Below are positions 11,213 to 22,234 of a DNA stretch of 48,036 nt, piece by piece. This DNA is from Bacteroidota bacterium. Lineage in GTDB: Bacteria > Bacteroidota > Bacteroidia > AKYH767-A > OLB10. Both the position numbers and the translations under genes were made by a program. Within the stretch, counting starts at the first letter, position 1; each line of letters starts with the position of its first letter. Below the pieces are notes generated by a model. The model searched no databases and had not been told where the DNA came from. It saw nothing but the letters and a program-made list of their open reading frames with translations. Where the stretch lies: positions 1 through 48,036 of the forward strand of contig JADJMG010000016.1 of NCBI GenBank assembly GCA_016709725.1. Direction: 5' to 3'.

Positions 11213-11220
11213 TACTTTTG
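11213..11220 (+). promoter_or_regulatory. TACTTTTG -7 box for tRNA-Leu
   Basis: TACTTTTG matches the Bacteroidota -7 consensus and is 29 bases before the tRNA-Leu 5' end, a plausible distance for a tRNA promoter. Confidence 0.6.
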
Positions 11221-11249
11221 CACCTCCAATAAATAAACATTGGAATTTT

Positions 11250-11333
11250 GCCCGGGTGGTGGAATTGGTAGACACGCAGGACTTAAAATCCTGTGGCCTT
11301 ACAGCTGTACGGGTTCGACTCCCGTCCCGGGTA
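11250..11333 (+). tRNA. tRNA-Leu (anticodon TAA)
   Basis: Acceptor arm GCCCGGG at 11250-11256 pairs with CCCGGGT at 11326-11332 (last pair G-U), with discriminator A at 11333. The D arm has GGTAGACACGC, the anticodon loop reads CTTAAAATC with anticodon TAA, and a long variable arm (GGCCTTACAGCTGTAC region) marks class II leucine tRNA. The T arm is GGGTTCGACTCCC. CCA is not encoded. The gene is intact, unlike its neighbours, and its 3' end lies next to GGTAC repeats, so it is a possible integration site. Confidence 0.95.
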
Positions 11334-11340
11334 CAGAGTG

Positions 11341-11372
11341 AAAATGCCGCTTTTAGCGGCATTTTCTTTTTA
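11341..11372 (+). terminator. Rho-independent terminator after tRNA-Leu
   Basis: AAAATGCCGC (11341-11350) and GCGGCATTTT (11356-11365) form a 10-bp stem with a 5-base loop, followed by a CTTTTT tract. It begins 7 bases after the tRNA. Confidence 0.85.
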
Positions 11373-11386
11373 AGTTGAATGTCATT

Positions 11387-11405
11387 GGTACAACATGGGT
11401 ACAAC
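11387..11405. repeat. Two GGTACAAC direct repeats spaced 11 bp, next to tRNA-Leu
   Basis: GGTACAAC occurs at 11387-11394 and 11398-11405. The same GGTAC core with the same 11-bp step occurs in front of the integrase at 31051. Paired GGGTACAAC motifs are often seen upstream of tyrosine integrases. I infer possible arm-type integrase sites beside a tRNA attachment site; no integrase gene follows here. Confidence 0.45.
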
Positions 11406-11509
11406 AAACAATGAGCTTATTTCGGATATTATTTTTTGTCTTCAATTTCTTCAAATGCGCACTCACGCCCCGCTGCGAAGGCCTCTCAAGTCTTGTAATT
11501 CCCCTTCCT

Positions 11510-11820
11510 TTAATAAAGAAGGTATCCTAAACCTGAGGTCGATAAACTCATGATACCTTGACTGTTTTCATAAATAAATCCTAGCCTTTTACATTCTGCA
11601 AGACCAAGTTCTTTAATAAGTAAATTAACTGCCTGACGGTTTCTATTTCAAAAGTGTTTTGAGACATGTTTAATTGGATAATATCCCATTCATTAAAAGT
11701 CAAGTTTGGCGGATATAACCTAGAAGAATTATTTGAGAAAAGGCGTATTTTGATAGGATAGTTTTCAGTTTTTGTTGAAAAAAACATTAATAAATCATCA
11801 TGATTTTTATCATTTCCCAA
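11510..11820 (-). CDS. Small hypothetical protein, one frameshift
   Basis: From the ATG at 11820 the frame reads MGNDKNHDDLLMFFSTKTEN through NLTFNEWDIIQLN and FEIETVR; near 11640 the sense passes to another frame reading NLLIKELGLAECKRLGFIY and ending SGLGYLLY-stop (TAA at 11510-11512). About 103 residues. No motif, signal peptide or membrane segment is recognised. It lies between the tRNA-Leu repeats and the large T9SS gene, so it may be a leftover of an integrated element. The ATG may not be the true start. The stretch 11406-11509 shows nothing convincing. Confidence 0.35.
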
Positions 11821-11949
11821 TTTTTCAAATTATTTTTTATAAATTCGAATCGTGACTTTGAGTTTTAAGTTATAGTTCCTGTTTTATTTCTCTATTCCAT
11901 TCCTTGTTTAGAATTTCTTGTTGTTCAGATAAAATCTTTACTCTCTATA

Positions 11950-14900
11950 ATGAAAAAACTACTACTTTCTTTCTGCGCTTTATTGCTGATTAATTACATC
12001 TCCTTCGGACAAATCATCCAGGTGCAGATTACACAGGATACGCTCAGAGCCTGCTCAGTCAATAGCGTAACCGCTGATTTCATTGGAACTGGCAGCCCAC
12101 AATATCTCACTATTCGGGGAGCGCTGAACTATGGTAATAATTCGTATGAAAGCTGTGGAAAATCCCCCGGTGTGCTGGTGGAAATTTTAAGCCTGAAAAA
12201 CAATCACGGCACTCCGGTTGGTTATGCTTTGCAATCTACCGATACTATAAATGCCGGTGTTGAAATTCTTTTTTCTACTACCGATACCTGTGTCCTCACC
12301 TACCGTATTCATATTGATTGCGCTGTTATTCCTACCGGGACTGCTATCTATCCGATTTACTTAAATCAATTCTGGACGGACTCAACATCCTCAAACACTT
12401 ACAACTTAAATGGTACAGGAACCGACAGTCTTTAAGCCTGCCTGTGAAGTATCCTCGCATCATTAATGTAACAAATTTGATTGATTCTATCGGGCACAGA
12501 GAGCAAGACACACCTGGAATTCCATCTTAAATACTGGGACGGCTACCGCCAATATGTCGTTTCGTTTTTTGAGGATGCCTCCGATTATTGCGGAGCATTT
12601 AACAGCGGTACTTTATCATACAAGATAAATACTTCCCGTAGTCCTGTAGCTTATATCAGTGGTGACACAGCGTTGGTTCAGATCCCTGTTGGCTCAACGC
12701 TGATCATTTTTCAAGCTGTAGAGGCCATTAACTGTCTCAGTAATGGCTGCACTCCATCCGTTTCTTTTCTCTGGCGATGCAATAATAGTGACAGTCTTGG
12801 TCTTGCTTTTTGTGATAGTTGTTTTGGAACCGACACAATGGTGTATTCGATCCAAAACAGGCTAATGCCGGAACTCGTGATAGAACGTGTTTTACCGATT
12901 GATAATCTCACAACCAACTTTGATGTAAGCTGCCCTAACAGCTTAAGCGATATGCGTACCTGGGTTTTCAATATAACCACCACTGGAGAAGGGGCACTCG
13001 ATTCAGCGGTGATCAGCTTTCAGAATTACGGTCCCGATCATATTTCCAGTTTGGGACTGATTCCTGATTCAACCATTCACATAGATACCAATTGTGTGAA
13101 TTGTACTTTTCAAATGATACTCGGACAACAGATACCTTCACTCTGTTCGGATTCAGTTCCTGTTTCAGTTGACGGCATTAGAATGATTCTCACAAATTTT
13201 GGGAATGGAGATACCGTCCGTTTTCAGTTTCAGACTTTCCGATGCGTGGAAGAAGACACCCTGCTTTACAATGTTCCAAAGCATTTTACTAACTGGACTT
13301 ATGAAGGTACTTATTCCAAAAGCAGATGTGGAGTACAAGATGTAAGTCCTACTATGCTACCTGCTTATCTTAGAAACAGTATTATCGTTGCTGTAAATGA
13401 TGATGTGCATTTAAAACAATATACACGCCCACGACAACAGATTTAACCGTGCCTAAAGACAGCCTTTGGGGTGACTCAACTGACTTTGAAGTAAAGATGA
13501 ACGGGCTGTTTTTATACGCCGTTGAGAAGCAACTCTTGGGATGCAATTATATCTATCCGTATTGTACTCCTAACGGTATTTCAGGGTAACGGTGGAATGT
13601 GATTCGGGGCTGAGAGTGCCAACGGCAGGAAGTGATACCCGGATACGTTATTATGATTCCACCGGGACACTTCAGTATTATTATCCTGAATATTACTATG
13701 TAGATAATACCCCCGACCAGTGTTTACCTGGCTCCTACGTTTACTATTTCAATCTGAATGACCCGGATATGATGCGCATGATTTACGGGGGTAATTTTCA
13801 GTTTAGGTTGCAAGCCTGCTGCGGGGGACAAAACGGTGCAAGAAAATACAAGGTTACCTATGATTGGCTGATAAATCCAAGCGGCTCATGTAACACGTTG
13901 ACTTTTCCCTCTAATCACACTGATCCGGCCCTTTGCAGTGGAACAAACTGTGAGTGGTTGCCTTTGTCTTTTGTCGGGGATGATATCGTGATACATTGCC
14001 CCGGCTGTGTAACTCCTGGCATTGTTATCCGCTCATACCGTATGGAAAGATCCAATTACGGTTACAAGGACAGTGATAATGATGGTTTTGCAGACAACCC
14101 GTTTTTACCAATAGATTATAATTCTCCTTCCTATCTGGCCACTAAGAATGATTACGGCTGGCTAAGTTCCAGCTTCGGCGATGAGTTGATTGACTACCAA
14201 GTGGCAGAACTTTCCCCCGGGGATGCAGGCACTAACGGCTACACCTATCCCCAGATGCAGGCTAATGGGGCTTACCTGAATTATCTTCAACTCAACAGGA
14301 GTATCCGTGCAGGTCTGGATACGATGAAAGTGCAGCCAGATACAGTAACGCTGTACATTGATTATCCCTTTACAGGAGGTGATCCTGATTCTTGTATTGA
14401 TTGTGGCCTGTTTAATATTTCATCCACGAGTTATCATACCCAGCGTATCCTGAAATTTTACGGCGCAGCCTTAAATCAGATAATGGTTTTGGATACTGTC
14501 TCAAACCAGTATTTTTATACGTTTTCTTCTTTTGACAATGGAGTACATCAGGGAATCCTTCACGGAAGCGATACTATTTTACAACAGCAATAACCATCCT
14601 TACCTTGGCTTTTTCGAAAGACAGCTCTACCGCATGAGCGTGCATTATAATGTGTGCGGTAATTTTAAGCTGCCACGATACTGAGCGGTGCGATCTCCAT
14701 TGATGATATCCGAAAACAAGGAGATATTTCTAACAAGATGTGGATGTCGGGAGATTCCTTGCCCATGAATGCATGGTCGGCATATCAAAAAAATCCCGCC
14801 GATACTTCAGCATTAAACCTTTCAGGGTGGTATTTTCCTCCCAATGCTACGGTAGGAGATCAGGCCGTAAATCAGGCTTTTGCCGATAGCTTCCTGTTTA

Positions 14901-17900
14901 ATTGTGAGAACATGGACGGAGTTCATTATTTCTATTCCCAAGTCTATGATAATATTAGCAATATCTCGCATGTAGATGACTGCACCTTTAAGATCACCAC
15001 TGGAGCCTATTCAAATGTTGCTGCAAACCAGATGGACCCTTACAGTTATGAATATCATCCTTCCGCTATTCAACCACGCTCCTACACCTTTACTATTCCA
15101 TCTGGCTATCAGGCGGTAGCGGGAGTGGTGGGTAATGAAATTTATACCAGCACGACAAGCTATAGAAATACCGACAGCTTGATTTCCGTTCCAGCAACAG
15201 GAACATTTACCATCCAACAGCTCGTTAAATAAGTTTATTTGTTTACAACAGGGAGATACCGTTACTGGAAAAAGACTTTATTACGGTGACACACAAACGG
15301 CGAGATACATTAGTGTTTTCATACAACCCGTCAGTTGTGATACTATTGGTTTTTCTCTTCTTCCCGCTATGGCAAAGGTGAGTTTTGAGGAGATGTAAGC
15401 CATTGTATGGGTGTGAATGCGATAGCAGCTAATTTCAATGATTCATTATTCGCCATTGCAGACACGAGTAAGTTACGCATCAGACCCAATGACATCATCA
15501 GTCATGTAACCTCGGTGGATGCACAAAGCAACCGGGTTTGTTTTTCTCTTTCCATCTCAAATCCTTTGGATACATTTCCCGATAATACTATGAGCACAAT
15601 GGCTCCCAACTATTTTATTATCGTGCCGGAAACTTTAAGCGTGAGCTGGCTCCGTAACTGGACGTATTATTCATCTGCTTCCGGTACAATACAACCTCAG
15701 AGTGATCGGTTTTTATTGGTGGATACTGCTCTTATGATAAATGAAATTCATACAGGCGATAGCGTTTGCGCCAGTTTTGTAGAGTGCCCGCCTGACTCTA
15801 TTACGGCAATAACATTTGTGGCCGGATGGAGCTGCTCGCAGTCCCTTTCTCTTCCCTTTGATACATCGGCACTGTGCCAGTTTCAAACATTTTCTTATCT
15901 CATTAATGCACTGAATTCAGGAATCGAGTTAAGCGGAGGCGGCTCAGGGAATACACCTCAAAGTCTACTTTCTTATACGCTCTGTGATACGCTGTTTTAT
16001 GAATGCTGCTTTAAATCCACCGAGCCGGGTGAAATAACTCCTTCCTACATAGAGCTACCTAACTTACCTCTATACATGGGTATAGCTGATGTGAGTATAC
16101 GGCAGGGATTTTGTGACAGCATTTCGAGTTCTGTATGGTTGTCCCTTCCGTTTGATTCATTATCTCACACATGGCCAATCTCAGTAAATAACATGATTCA
16201 GATGGGATATACAGATTCAGTTTTGAATACACTAGAAGGAATTAGTGTTCGCATCGGCTATTTCCCCGATTGTCATTTTATTGCTGACTCCTTCCTCCGG
16301 TTATCCTACATGCCATGAGCTATTGCAATGAACCCCTTAGCAGCAGCTACCCTTTTAGTAATACACTTACGTGGGACGACAGCAGTAAATGCAACGACTG
16401 TTTTACTTTAAACAAAACAGCAAGTGTATCCACCGTTTCGGCATTAGACACTATGAGTTTTATAATTGAAATATGTGCCACTAACCAAGATTCTGGTTTT
16501 GTGTACGTTGATGAAATACTACCTGCAAATTTTAATCTTATCGGCTCTATCCCTTGGTATTTTGTTGCACCGCCTATTGGTTGTGACACCGTTGTAGTCA
16601 GCGGGTATTTCAGCACCCCTGGTTCTTGTGATGATAACTTTAATACTGTTCGGATAAGATATTCGGGATTTGATAGTCTCAATGTTTATTTTGGACCTGA
16701 CACCCTGATCGATAGCGCCTGTGTGACTGTAGGGGTTGCCTGTGTGGATACAAACACCATTATCTTTCTTAACAATGATTCTTCGCATAATTATTTGAGT
16801 ACCTATAGCAATGCTACCATTTATGTAGAAGGGCTATTTACCGTTGATGTTGATTTGGAATTAATCAATTGCATAGTATTTATGGCTGCGGGATCACAAA
16901 TCATAATTTCAAGCAGTATCTCTTTTAATGTTGATGACAGTACTCAAATATTGGGGTGCGATTCAATGTGGCAAGGAATACTTATGGAGCCTGGTGCTAC
17001 AATTCAAGTGCTGAATGGAAGTAAAATTAAAGATGCTAATAAAGCCATTCAAATCGATGATGAATGTGAAGTGTATCTAAGAAATGCAGAATTTTATAAT
17101 AATATAACTGGAGTATATTCAGCGCCAAATTTAGGGAATGTATACAATTTAGGTGCTTTTTTAGTTACAGGAACAACATTCAGCTTTACTGGCAGTTTCC
17201 TTCCTAATTACATTGGTCAACCTTCTCACGGAGTTAGCCCTTATGCCGGTATTGATTTAACGGATGTTGTGGTGAGCATTGGTGAATCAGGCAGTGACCC
17301 CAATCATTTTTTAAATATGAATTTTGGAATAAAAGGATTTAGAAGTAGTATGGAAGTAGCTAATTGCGAATTTCAAAACATATATTCTGTTGCTGGATAC
17401 TCCACCAAATTAATGGGAACTGCTATTGTAAGTGTAGGCGATGTAACACTTGGATTGCCCGGAAATTTAAGTGTACTTCCAATAAGCAGTAATTCCAACA
17501 CTATTTTTAAATGCGAGCGAGGAGTGTATGCTTCTTATAGCGATTTGGTGGTTTCTAATTGCAAAATAACAGACGTAAACACTGGCGTTGAATGCACTGG
17601 GAATATACTAATGCGAAGAGCAATGGTTGTTGAAAACATCATTACAGCCCGCAAATACGGTATTCGTTTTTATGACAATGCAGGTGCAATGACATGAGTG
17701 CATTATTTAATTCCATTACTATAAGTGGTAGTACTACTAACGGCTCCACCATCGGCACTGCGATTTCTGTTATGGAAAAAATAATTCGCTCGGGACTAGT
17801 TACGACATCTCCTACAACGCACCTATAACCCTCATTGATGCCAATGCAGGCATTGAACTTTCATCAATATATAAACCCAAGGTAGGATGTAATAATGTGC

Positions 17901-19438
17901 TGCAAAAAATTGGCGCTGGGCAAGCTATTTCTACTATTGGTATCGATTTAAAAAGTTGTGTAGGGGCGCAAGTGAGTAATAATATAGTCAAAGGGTATTC
18001 AGTAAGCAATATATCTCGCATAGGAATTAGCACAGCCCAAAGCACAAATACAACAGTAAATTGTAACTTAGTAGACAGTACTGGATATGGTTTCTACTTT
18101 GGAGGACTTTGCCCGGTACTCAATTAAAAGGTAACTCCTTGATCAATCACTATGAAGGCTTGCACTTAAACAATGTTGCTATTATTGGCTTACAAACACA
18201 TTTAGGTAATAAATGGTATAATCCAGATACTAGTAAGTTTGACGCTGTGAATTTGAATTGGAAACCAACAATTAACCTTTCGAATTCTCTTCTTACCATC
18301 GACCCAAATCTTTCACAAATTTACCAACCTAAGATTCCAACTGATAGTATGTTGCCACCTTACGTGTATAATTCGGGATGGGTCAATCCTCAATCTGGAA
18401 GTAGTACTTTTCAATGTCCAGTAGGTGGTCCTTGTATGGATGCCAATATAGTTTATGAGCCAGGAGACGCATGGCTATTACAAATGATCGCACACGATAG
18501 TGTATTAACATCAGAATATATAGAAGAGTCGCAGGAGATCGCTCAACAATATTTATATGACTATTTAATGGTGGATTCTGCTTTAAGAAATAGTAATAGC
18601 ACTTACCAGAATTTTGTTTCTTCGCAAACGGCATTAAACAATTTATACCAGGCTTGTCTCAGGCTCAGTGAATGTACTTCGATTGAAGATTCTTCAGCGG
18701 TACTTTTGATGACTCTCGACAGTATATTAAATAAATTTAGCGACTCTATTCATTATTATAATCAAGCATATTTACTACATAACGACAATTCTAGTCTTAT
18801 AAAATTGAGAACATGTATGTGCAAATTAATTATTACAAGTCACAATTAATGGGGTTAATTCAGCAATTGCGTTTGAGGGAGAATGCTTTGTTATTGGAAG
18901 CAGGATTTTATAATTCTCAAGTTTATTCGCAGGAATTACCTACACAAAACCAAGCTTTTATTAACCAAATATCTGTACTCTATCAAAATTATGGACTCGA
19001 TAGTATCGAACCATATCAACTATCTGTTTTGGCAATTGCACAACAATGTCCATATCAGGGTGGCAAAGCCGTTTATGAAGCCAGGTTTTTATCTCATTGT
19101 TTAATGATAGTATTACATATGATGACAATAGCGTTTGTTTAGGTCAAGGAATTTTTAAAATGAATGGACAGGGAAATGCTAAAGAGAATACCCTTCAATT
19201 GGAGATTAAACCAAATCCATCAAAAGATTTAGTGGAAATAAAAATTGTTGGCATAAAATCTGATGATTGGGATATGCAAATTATAGATTTGGACGGAAGA
19301 GCATTGTTAAATTACTACAAAATAAATTTCACAAGTTTTAAAGTAAATACATCTACTTTTTCTCCGGGAGTTTACATTGTAAAAGTGAAAGTTGGGGAAA
19401 ATATTCAATTGCAAGAAAAATTAATAATCATTCATTAA
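11950..19438 (+). CDS. Giant secreted protein with T9SS sorting domain, about nine frameshifts
   Basis: Roughly 2,500 residues if read as one gene. It starts MKKLLLSFCALLLINYISFG, a clear Sec signal peptide. Long open segments in changing frames (11950-12435, 12481-13446, 13592-14593, 14738-15232, 15407-16318, 16315-17697, 17897-18849, 18813-19142, 19097-19438) carry continuous text between them, so the stops look like sequencing shifts. The first two thirds are Cys- and Asp-rich beta-strand sequence resembling repeated adhesin-like domains. There is a calcium-binding-type KDSDNDGFADNPF (near 14065-14103). Residues encoded at about 16,750-18,100 form a right-handed beta-helix-like run (GATIQVLNGSKIKDANKAI pattern). 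The segment at 18,400-19,150 is helical. The end has the type A sorting domain: IKPNPSKD and SPGVYIVKV. It should be exported to the cell surface by the type IX system. Function unknown; adhesion is an inference. The gene behind starts 2 bases later. Confidence 0.85.
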
Positions 19439-19440
19439 AA

Positions 19441-20929
19441 ATGGAAAGAATAATTTTATTAATATTAATATCATTAAGTGAGTTAGCGCTTTCTCAAGGA
19501 TTCAACCATCATTGGTTGATAGGAAGTCAATGGGTAAATACAGTACCTAAAGGAAGAGTGTTTATTGATTCAACAAGTTTTTCATTTCTAACTGAATTTA
19601 GAGACATGGCTTTCATGGGTACTGATGGAAGCATTAGCGATGCTGAGGGCAATTTTTTAATGAGCAGCAATGGAGTTTGGATTGCTAATGCCAATAATGA
19701 TACGATGCTTAATGGTACGGGGCTTAACCCTGGTTCAGAGGTTAATACCTGGCCTAATGGATTAATACTGCCATATGCTAATGTCTTTCTTCCTTTTCCT
19801 GGAGACACAACAAAATATGCATTAATACATCATTCCGCTGAGTTTAATGGTCAGTGGTATTATATGCCAGAGATATTTCTTACAGTTATTGATATAAATT
19901 TGGATAATGGATTAGGAGGTGTTATTCAAAAAAACACAAGTTTAATTCAAGGTGCTTTTAATACAGGAATAGGAACTTGCAAGCATGCTAACGGTAGAGA
20001 CTGGTGGATTGTGTTTCAAAGATTTAACAGATGAAATACATGTACTGCTGTTGACTCCAGACAGTGTATTCGACTATGGAAGTCAGAATCTCGGTGTAGT
20101 CCCTTCTTGGGGAAATGTAACTCAACTGACATTTTCTCAAGATGGTACCAAGTTTGGGTACACTTCATACACTCCAACTATTGGCGTAGACAGTTGTTTT
20201 ACTTTTGTTGCAGATTTCGATCGGTGCTCCGGACAATTTTCAAATACGCGAATATTCAATTTTTTTCCCTCGGGTCCATTTTGGGGCTTTTCATTTTCAC
20301 CAAACTCCAAACTTGCTTATGCGAATACTTCCGCCAGAATTTTCCAGTTGAACCTCGATAGTATGTCAATAGATACTTTAGCCACATACGATGGGTTTAT
20401 TTCGGGAGCTCCGCCTAATTGTTGCCAAACTTAGTTTATGTTTGAATACCTCGCTGCAAATGGTAAAATTTATTTAACTAGTGGTAACGGTGTTCAACAC
20501 TTGCATGAAATAAATTATCCCGATAGTGTGGGCTTAGCTTGTGATGTACAGCAACATGCCATTAATTTAGGAGTATGGCATTTTAGGTCAGTGCCCAACC
20601 ATCCCAACTATAATTTAGGCCCTGTTGTGGGAAGCGTATGTGATAGTTTGAGTGTAGGTATTGAAGAACAGGAATATGATTTTCATTTTGGGATTTCTCC
20701 TAATCCTACAGATGATGGATTCATAAAAATCATCTATTTGCTTCCGCAAAATAAACCCGGAATATTTGAAGTATATAATATAACAGGACAATTGGTGTAC
20801 AGAATGAATTTACCGCAGTGGAGTACTATGCAATTTATTCAATTACCTGAGCTGAGTAACGGCGTGTACACTTGTGTAATTAAAAGTGGGTATGAGAGAG
20901 TTGGGAAAAAGTTGGTGGTAGTGCATTGA
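19441..20929 (+). CDS. Secreted beta-propeller-like protein with T9SS sorting domain
   Basis: About 495 residues. The ATG at 19441 gives MERIILLILISLSELALSQ, a signal peptide. The body contains repeated blades with NVTQLTFSQDGTKFGYTSY (near 20115), FWGFSFSPNSKLAYANT (near 20280) and a late NGKIYLTSGNGVQHLHEI (near 20460), the F/S-x-DG-x-K pattern of WD40/YVTN-like propellers. The C-terminal 80 residues (GISPNPTDDGFIKI, VYNITGQLVYRMNL, LSNGVYTCVIKSG) are a type A T9SS sorting domain. Two defects break it: a frame change near 20020 and an isolated in-frame TAG at 20432-20434. It starts 2 bases after the preceding gene's stop, so both are probably made together. Role unknown. Confidence 0.8.
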
Positions 20930-20933
20930 AATT

Positions 20934-20969
20934 AAAAAGGTGATTACTATAACCAAGATTACCTTTTAA
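20934..20969 (+). terminator. Probable terminator after T9SS gene pair
   Basis: AAAAAGGTGAT and GATTACCTTTT form a stem around an A/C-rich loop, followed by AAAATAAAA. It starts 4 bases after the stop at 20929. The remainder of 20970-21238 is AT-rich non-coding sequence with no other signal seen. Confidence 0.55.
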
Positions 20970-21238
20970 AATAAAATGATAAATGAACCCCAAGCATTTT
21001 ATTCATTATTCAAATGAATTAAACCTTTCAGCTTCGATTACTTAGTATAATTATATTATAATCAATGATATAGATAAATGAAAAGTTTTGTAGAGTTTTA
21101 TAAAAAACTGAAAAGTCATTATTCGTATAAGCACTCTTCCATTAAAAAAGTATGATATTTGTAACTTTTGGGACGAATATTGTAGATAGTAAGCTCGGAT
21201 AATTGTAGTATAGGTTAATAATTGCAAATAAGTTAATT

Positions 21239-21246
21239 TACCTTTG
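21239..21246 (+). promoter_or_regulatory. TACCTTTG -7 box for the ATPase-protease pair
   Basis: TACCTTTG ends 9 bases before the ATG at 21256, with a TTG (in AATTGCAAATAAG) about 18 bases upstream as a possible -33 element. It marks the start of the defence operon and supports the start codon. Confidence 0.65.
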
Positions 21247-21255
21247 ATATAGAAA

Positions 21256-22229
21256 ATGGCGGCAGCAAATCAAATCAAAAGTTTAATCCGATCTTTTGCT
21301 GAAGGGGATGAGGAACGATTTTATGCTACTGCAATGCAAATTGCTGCGGCCGAAGCTCGTAATGGGCACATGGCTCTGGCAGAAGAGTTAAAAAAAATAA
21401 TTGATAAGGCGAAGGCCGTTAAGAGGCATGGGTTATCAATAGTTAAAACTTTACCAGTTAATGCTGCGCAAAAGGAACTAAATGATTTATTAGAACTAGT
21501 TCACCCTAAGGAAAAACTAAAGGATATGATTCTACCTTTTGGGTTGCAAAAATCGCTTAAGCGTGTACTTGATGAACAAAAGAAAATAGACTTACTTCGA
21601 CAAAACAATTCATTTCCTAGAAAAAAATTGTTATTTGTTGGCCCGCCAGGTTGCGGAAAACAATGTCTGCCCGTGTCTTAGCAAGTGAATTAAGTCTTCC
21701 ATTATTTATTATTCGGTTAGATGGTTTGATAAGCCGATATATGGGGAGTCCATTTCAAAACTCAGATTAATATTTGAGGCAATGCATCAATTTAGAGCTG
21801 TCTATCTTTGATGAATTTGATAGCATTGGAACAACTCGATCTCATGCAAATGATGTTGGGGAAATTAAAGAATCTTGAATACTTTTTACTTCAAATAGAA
21901 AAGATGATTCAAGTAGTTTAATTATTGCAGCAACGAATCTGCCAAATATGTTAGATACTGCACTCTTTAGACGATTTGATGATATCATTCAATATCCTCT
22001 TCCTACAAAAGCTGAAATTCTTAAATTGTATGAAAACGAATTAAGTGAATTTAAATTAGCTAAAAAAGTAAAGCTCGATAAGGTTGCTTCGCATTCTTTA
22101 GGCTTAAGCTTTGCAGACATTCATAGAATTTGCGAGGATATTGTAAAAAACATGCTAGTGTATGGTGATAAAAATATTTCAGAAGATTTACTAATTTCCT
22201 ATGCTACTCATCGCAAGCAACCCTTTTAA
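21256..22229 (+). CDS. ietA: AAA family ATPase of an IetAS-type anti-phage pair, frameshifted
   Basis: About 325 residues. The N-terminus is helical (IKSLIRSFAEGDEERFYATA), followed by an AAA+ domain: Walker A GPPGCGK at 21640-21660, immediately broken by a one-base loss that hides the following Thr; Walker B FDEFDSIG near 21807-21828; sensor-type IIAATNLPNMLDTALFRRFD near 21925-21980 with the arginine-finger-like RRFD; and a lid helix region LGLSFADIHRICEDI. At least three frame changes lie between 21660 and 21930. The gene ends 5 bases before a subtilisin-like protease gene. An AAA ATPase followed by an S8 peptidase is the IetA/IetS arrangement, reported as an anti-phage system from computational-plus-experimental screens. 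The mechanism is not established from this sequence; an ATPase that controls the protease is the natural guess. Confidence 0.75.
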
Positions 22230-22234
22230 TATTT

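Noticed and set aside
11407..11529. A 40-codon plus-strand frame after the GGTAC repeats that could be an integrase start
   Set aside because: The text shows no integrase features and the minus strand carries a longer joined frame there.
11950..19438. Treating the segments as eight or nine separate genes
   Set aside because: Only the first has a signal peptide and only the last a sorting domain, and coherent text bridges each gap in another frame.
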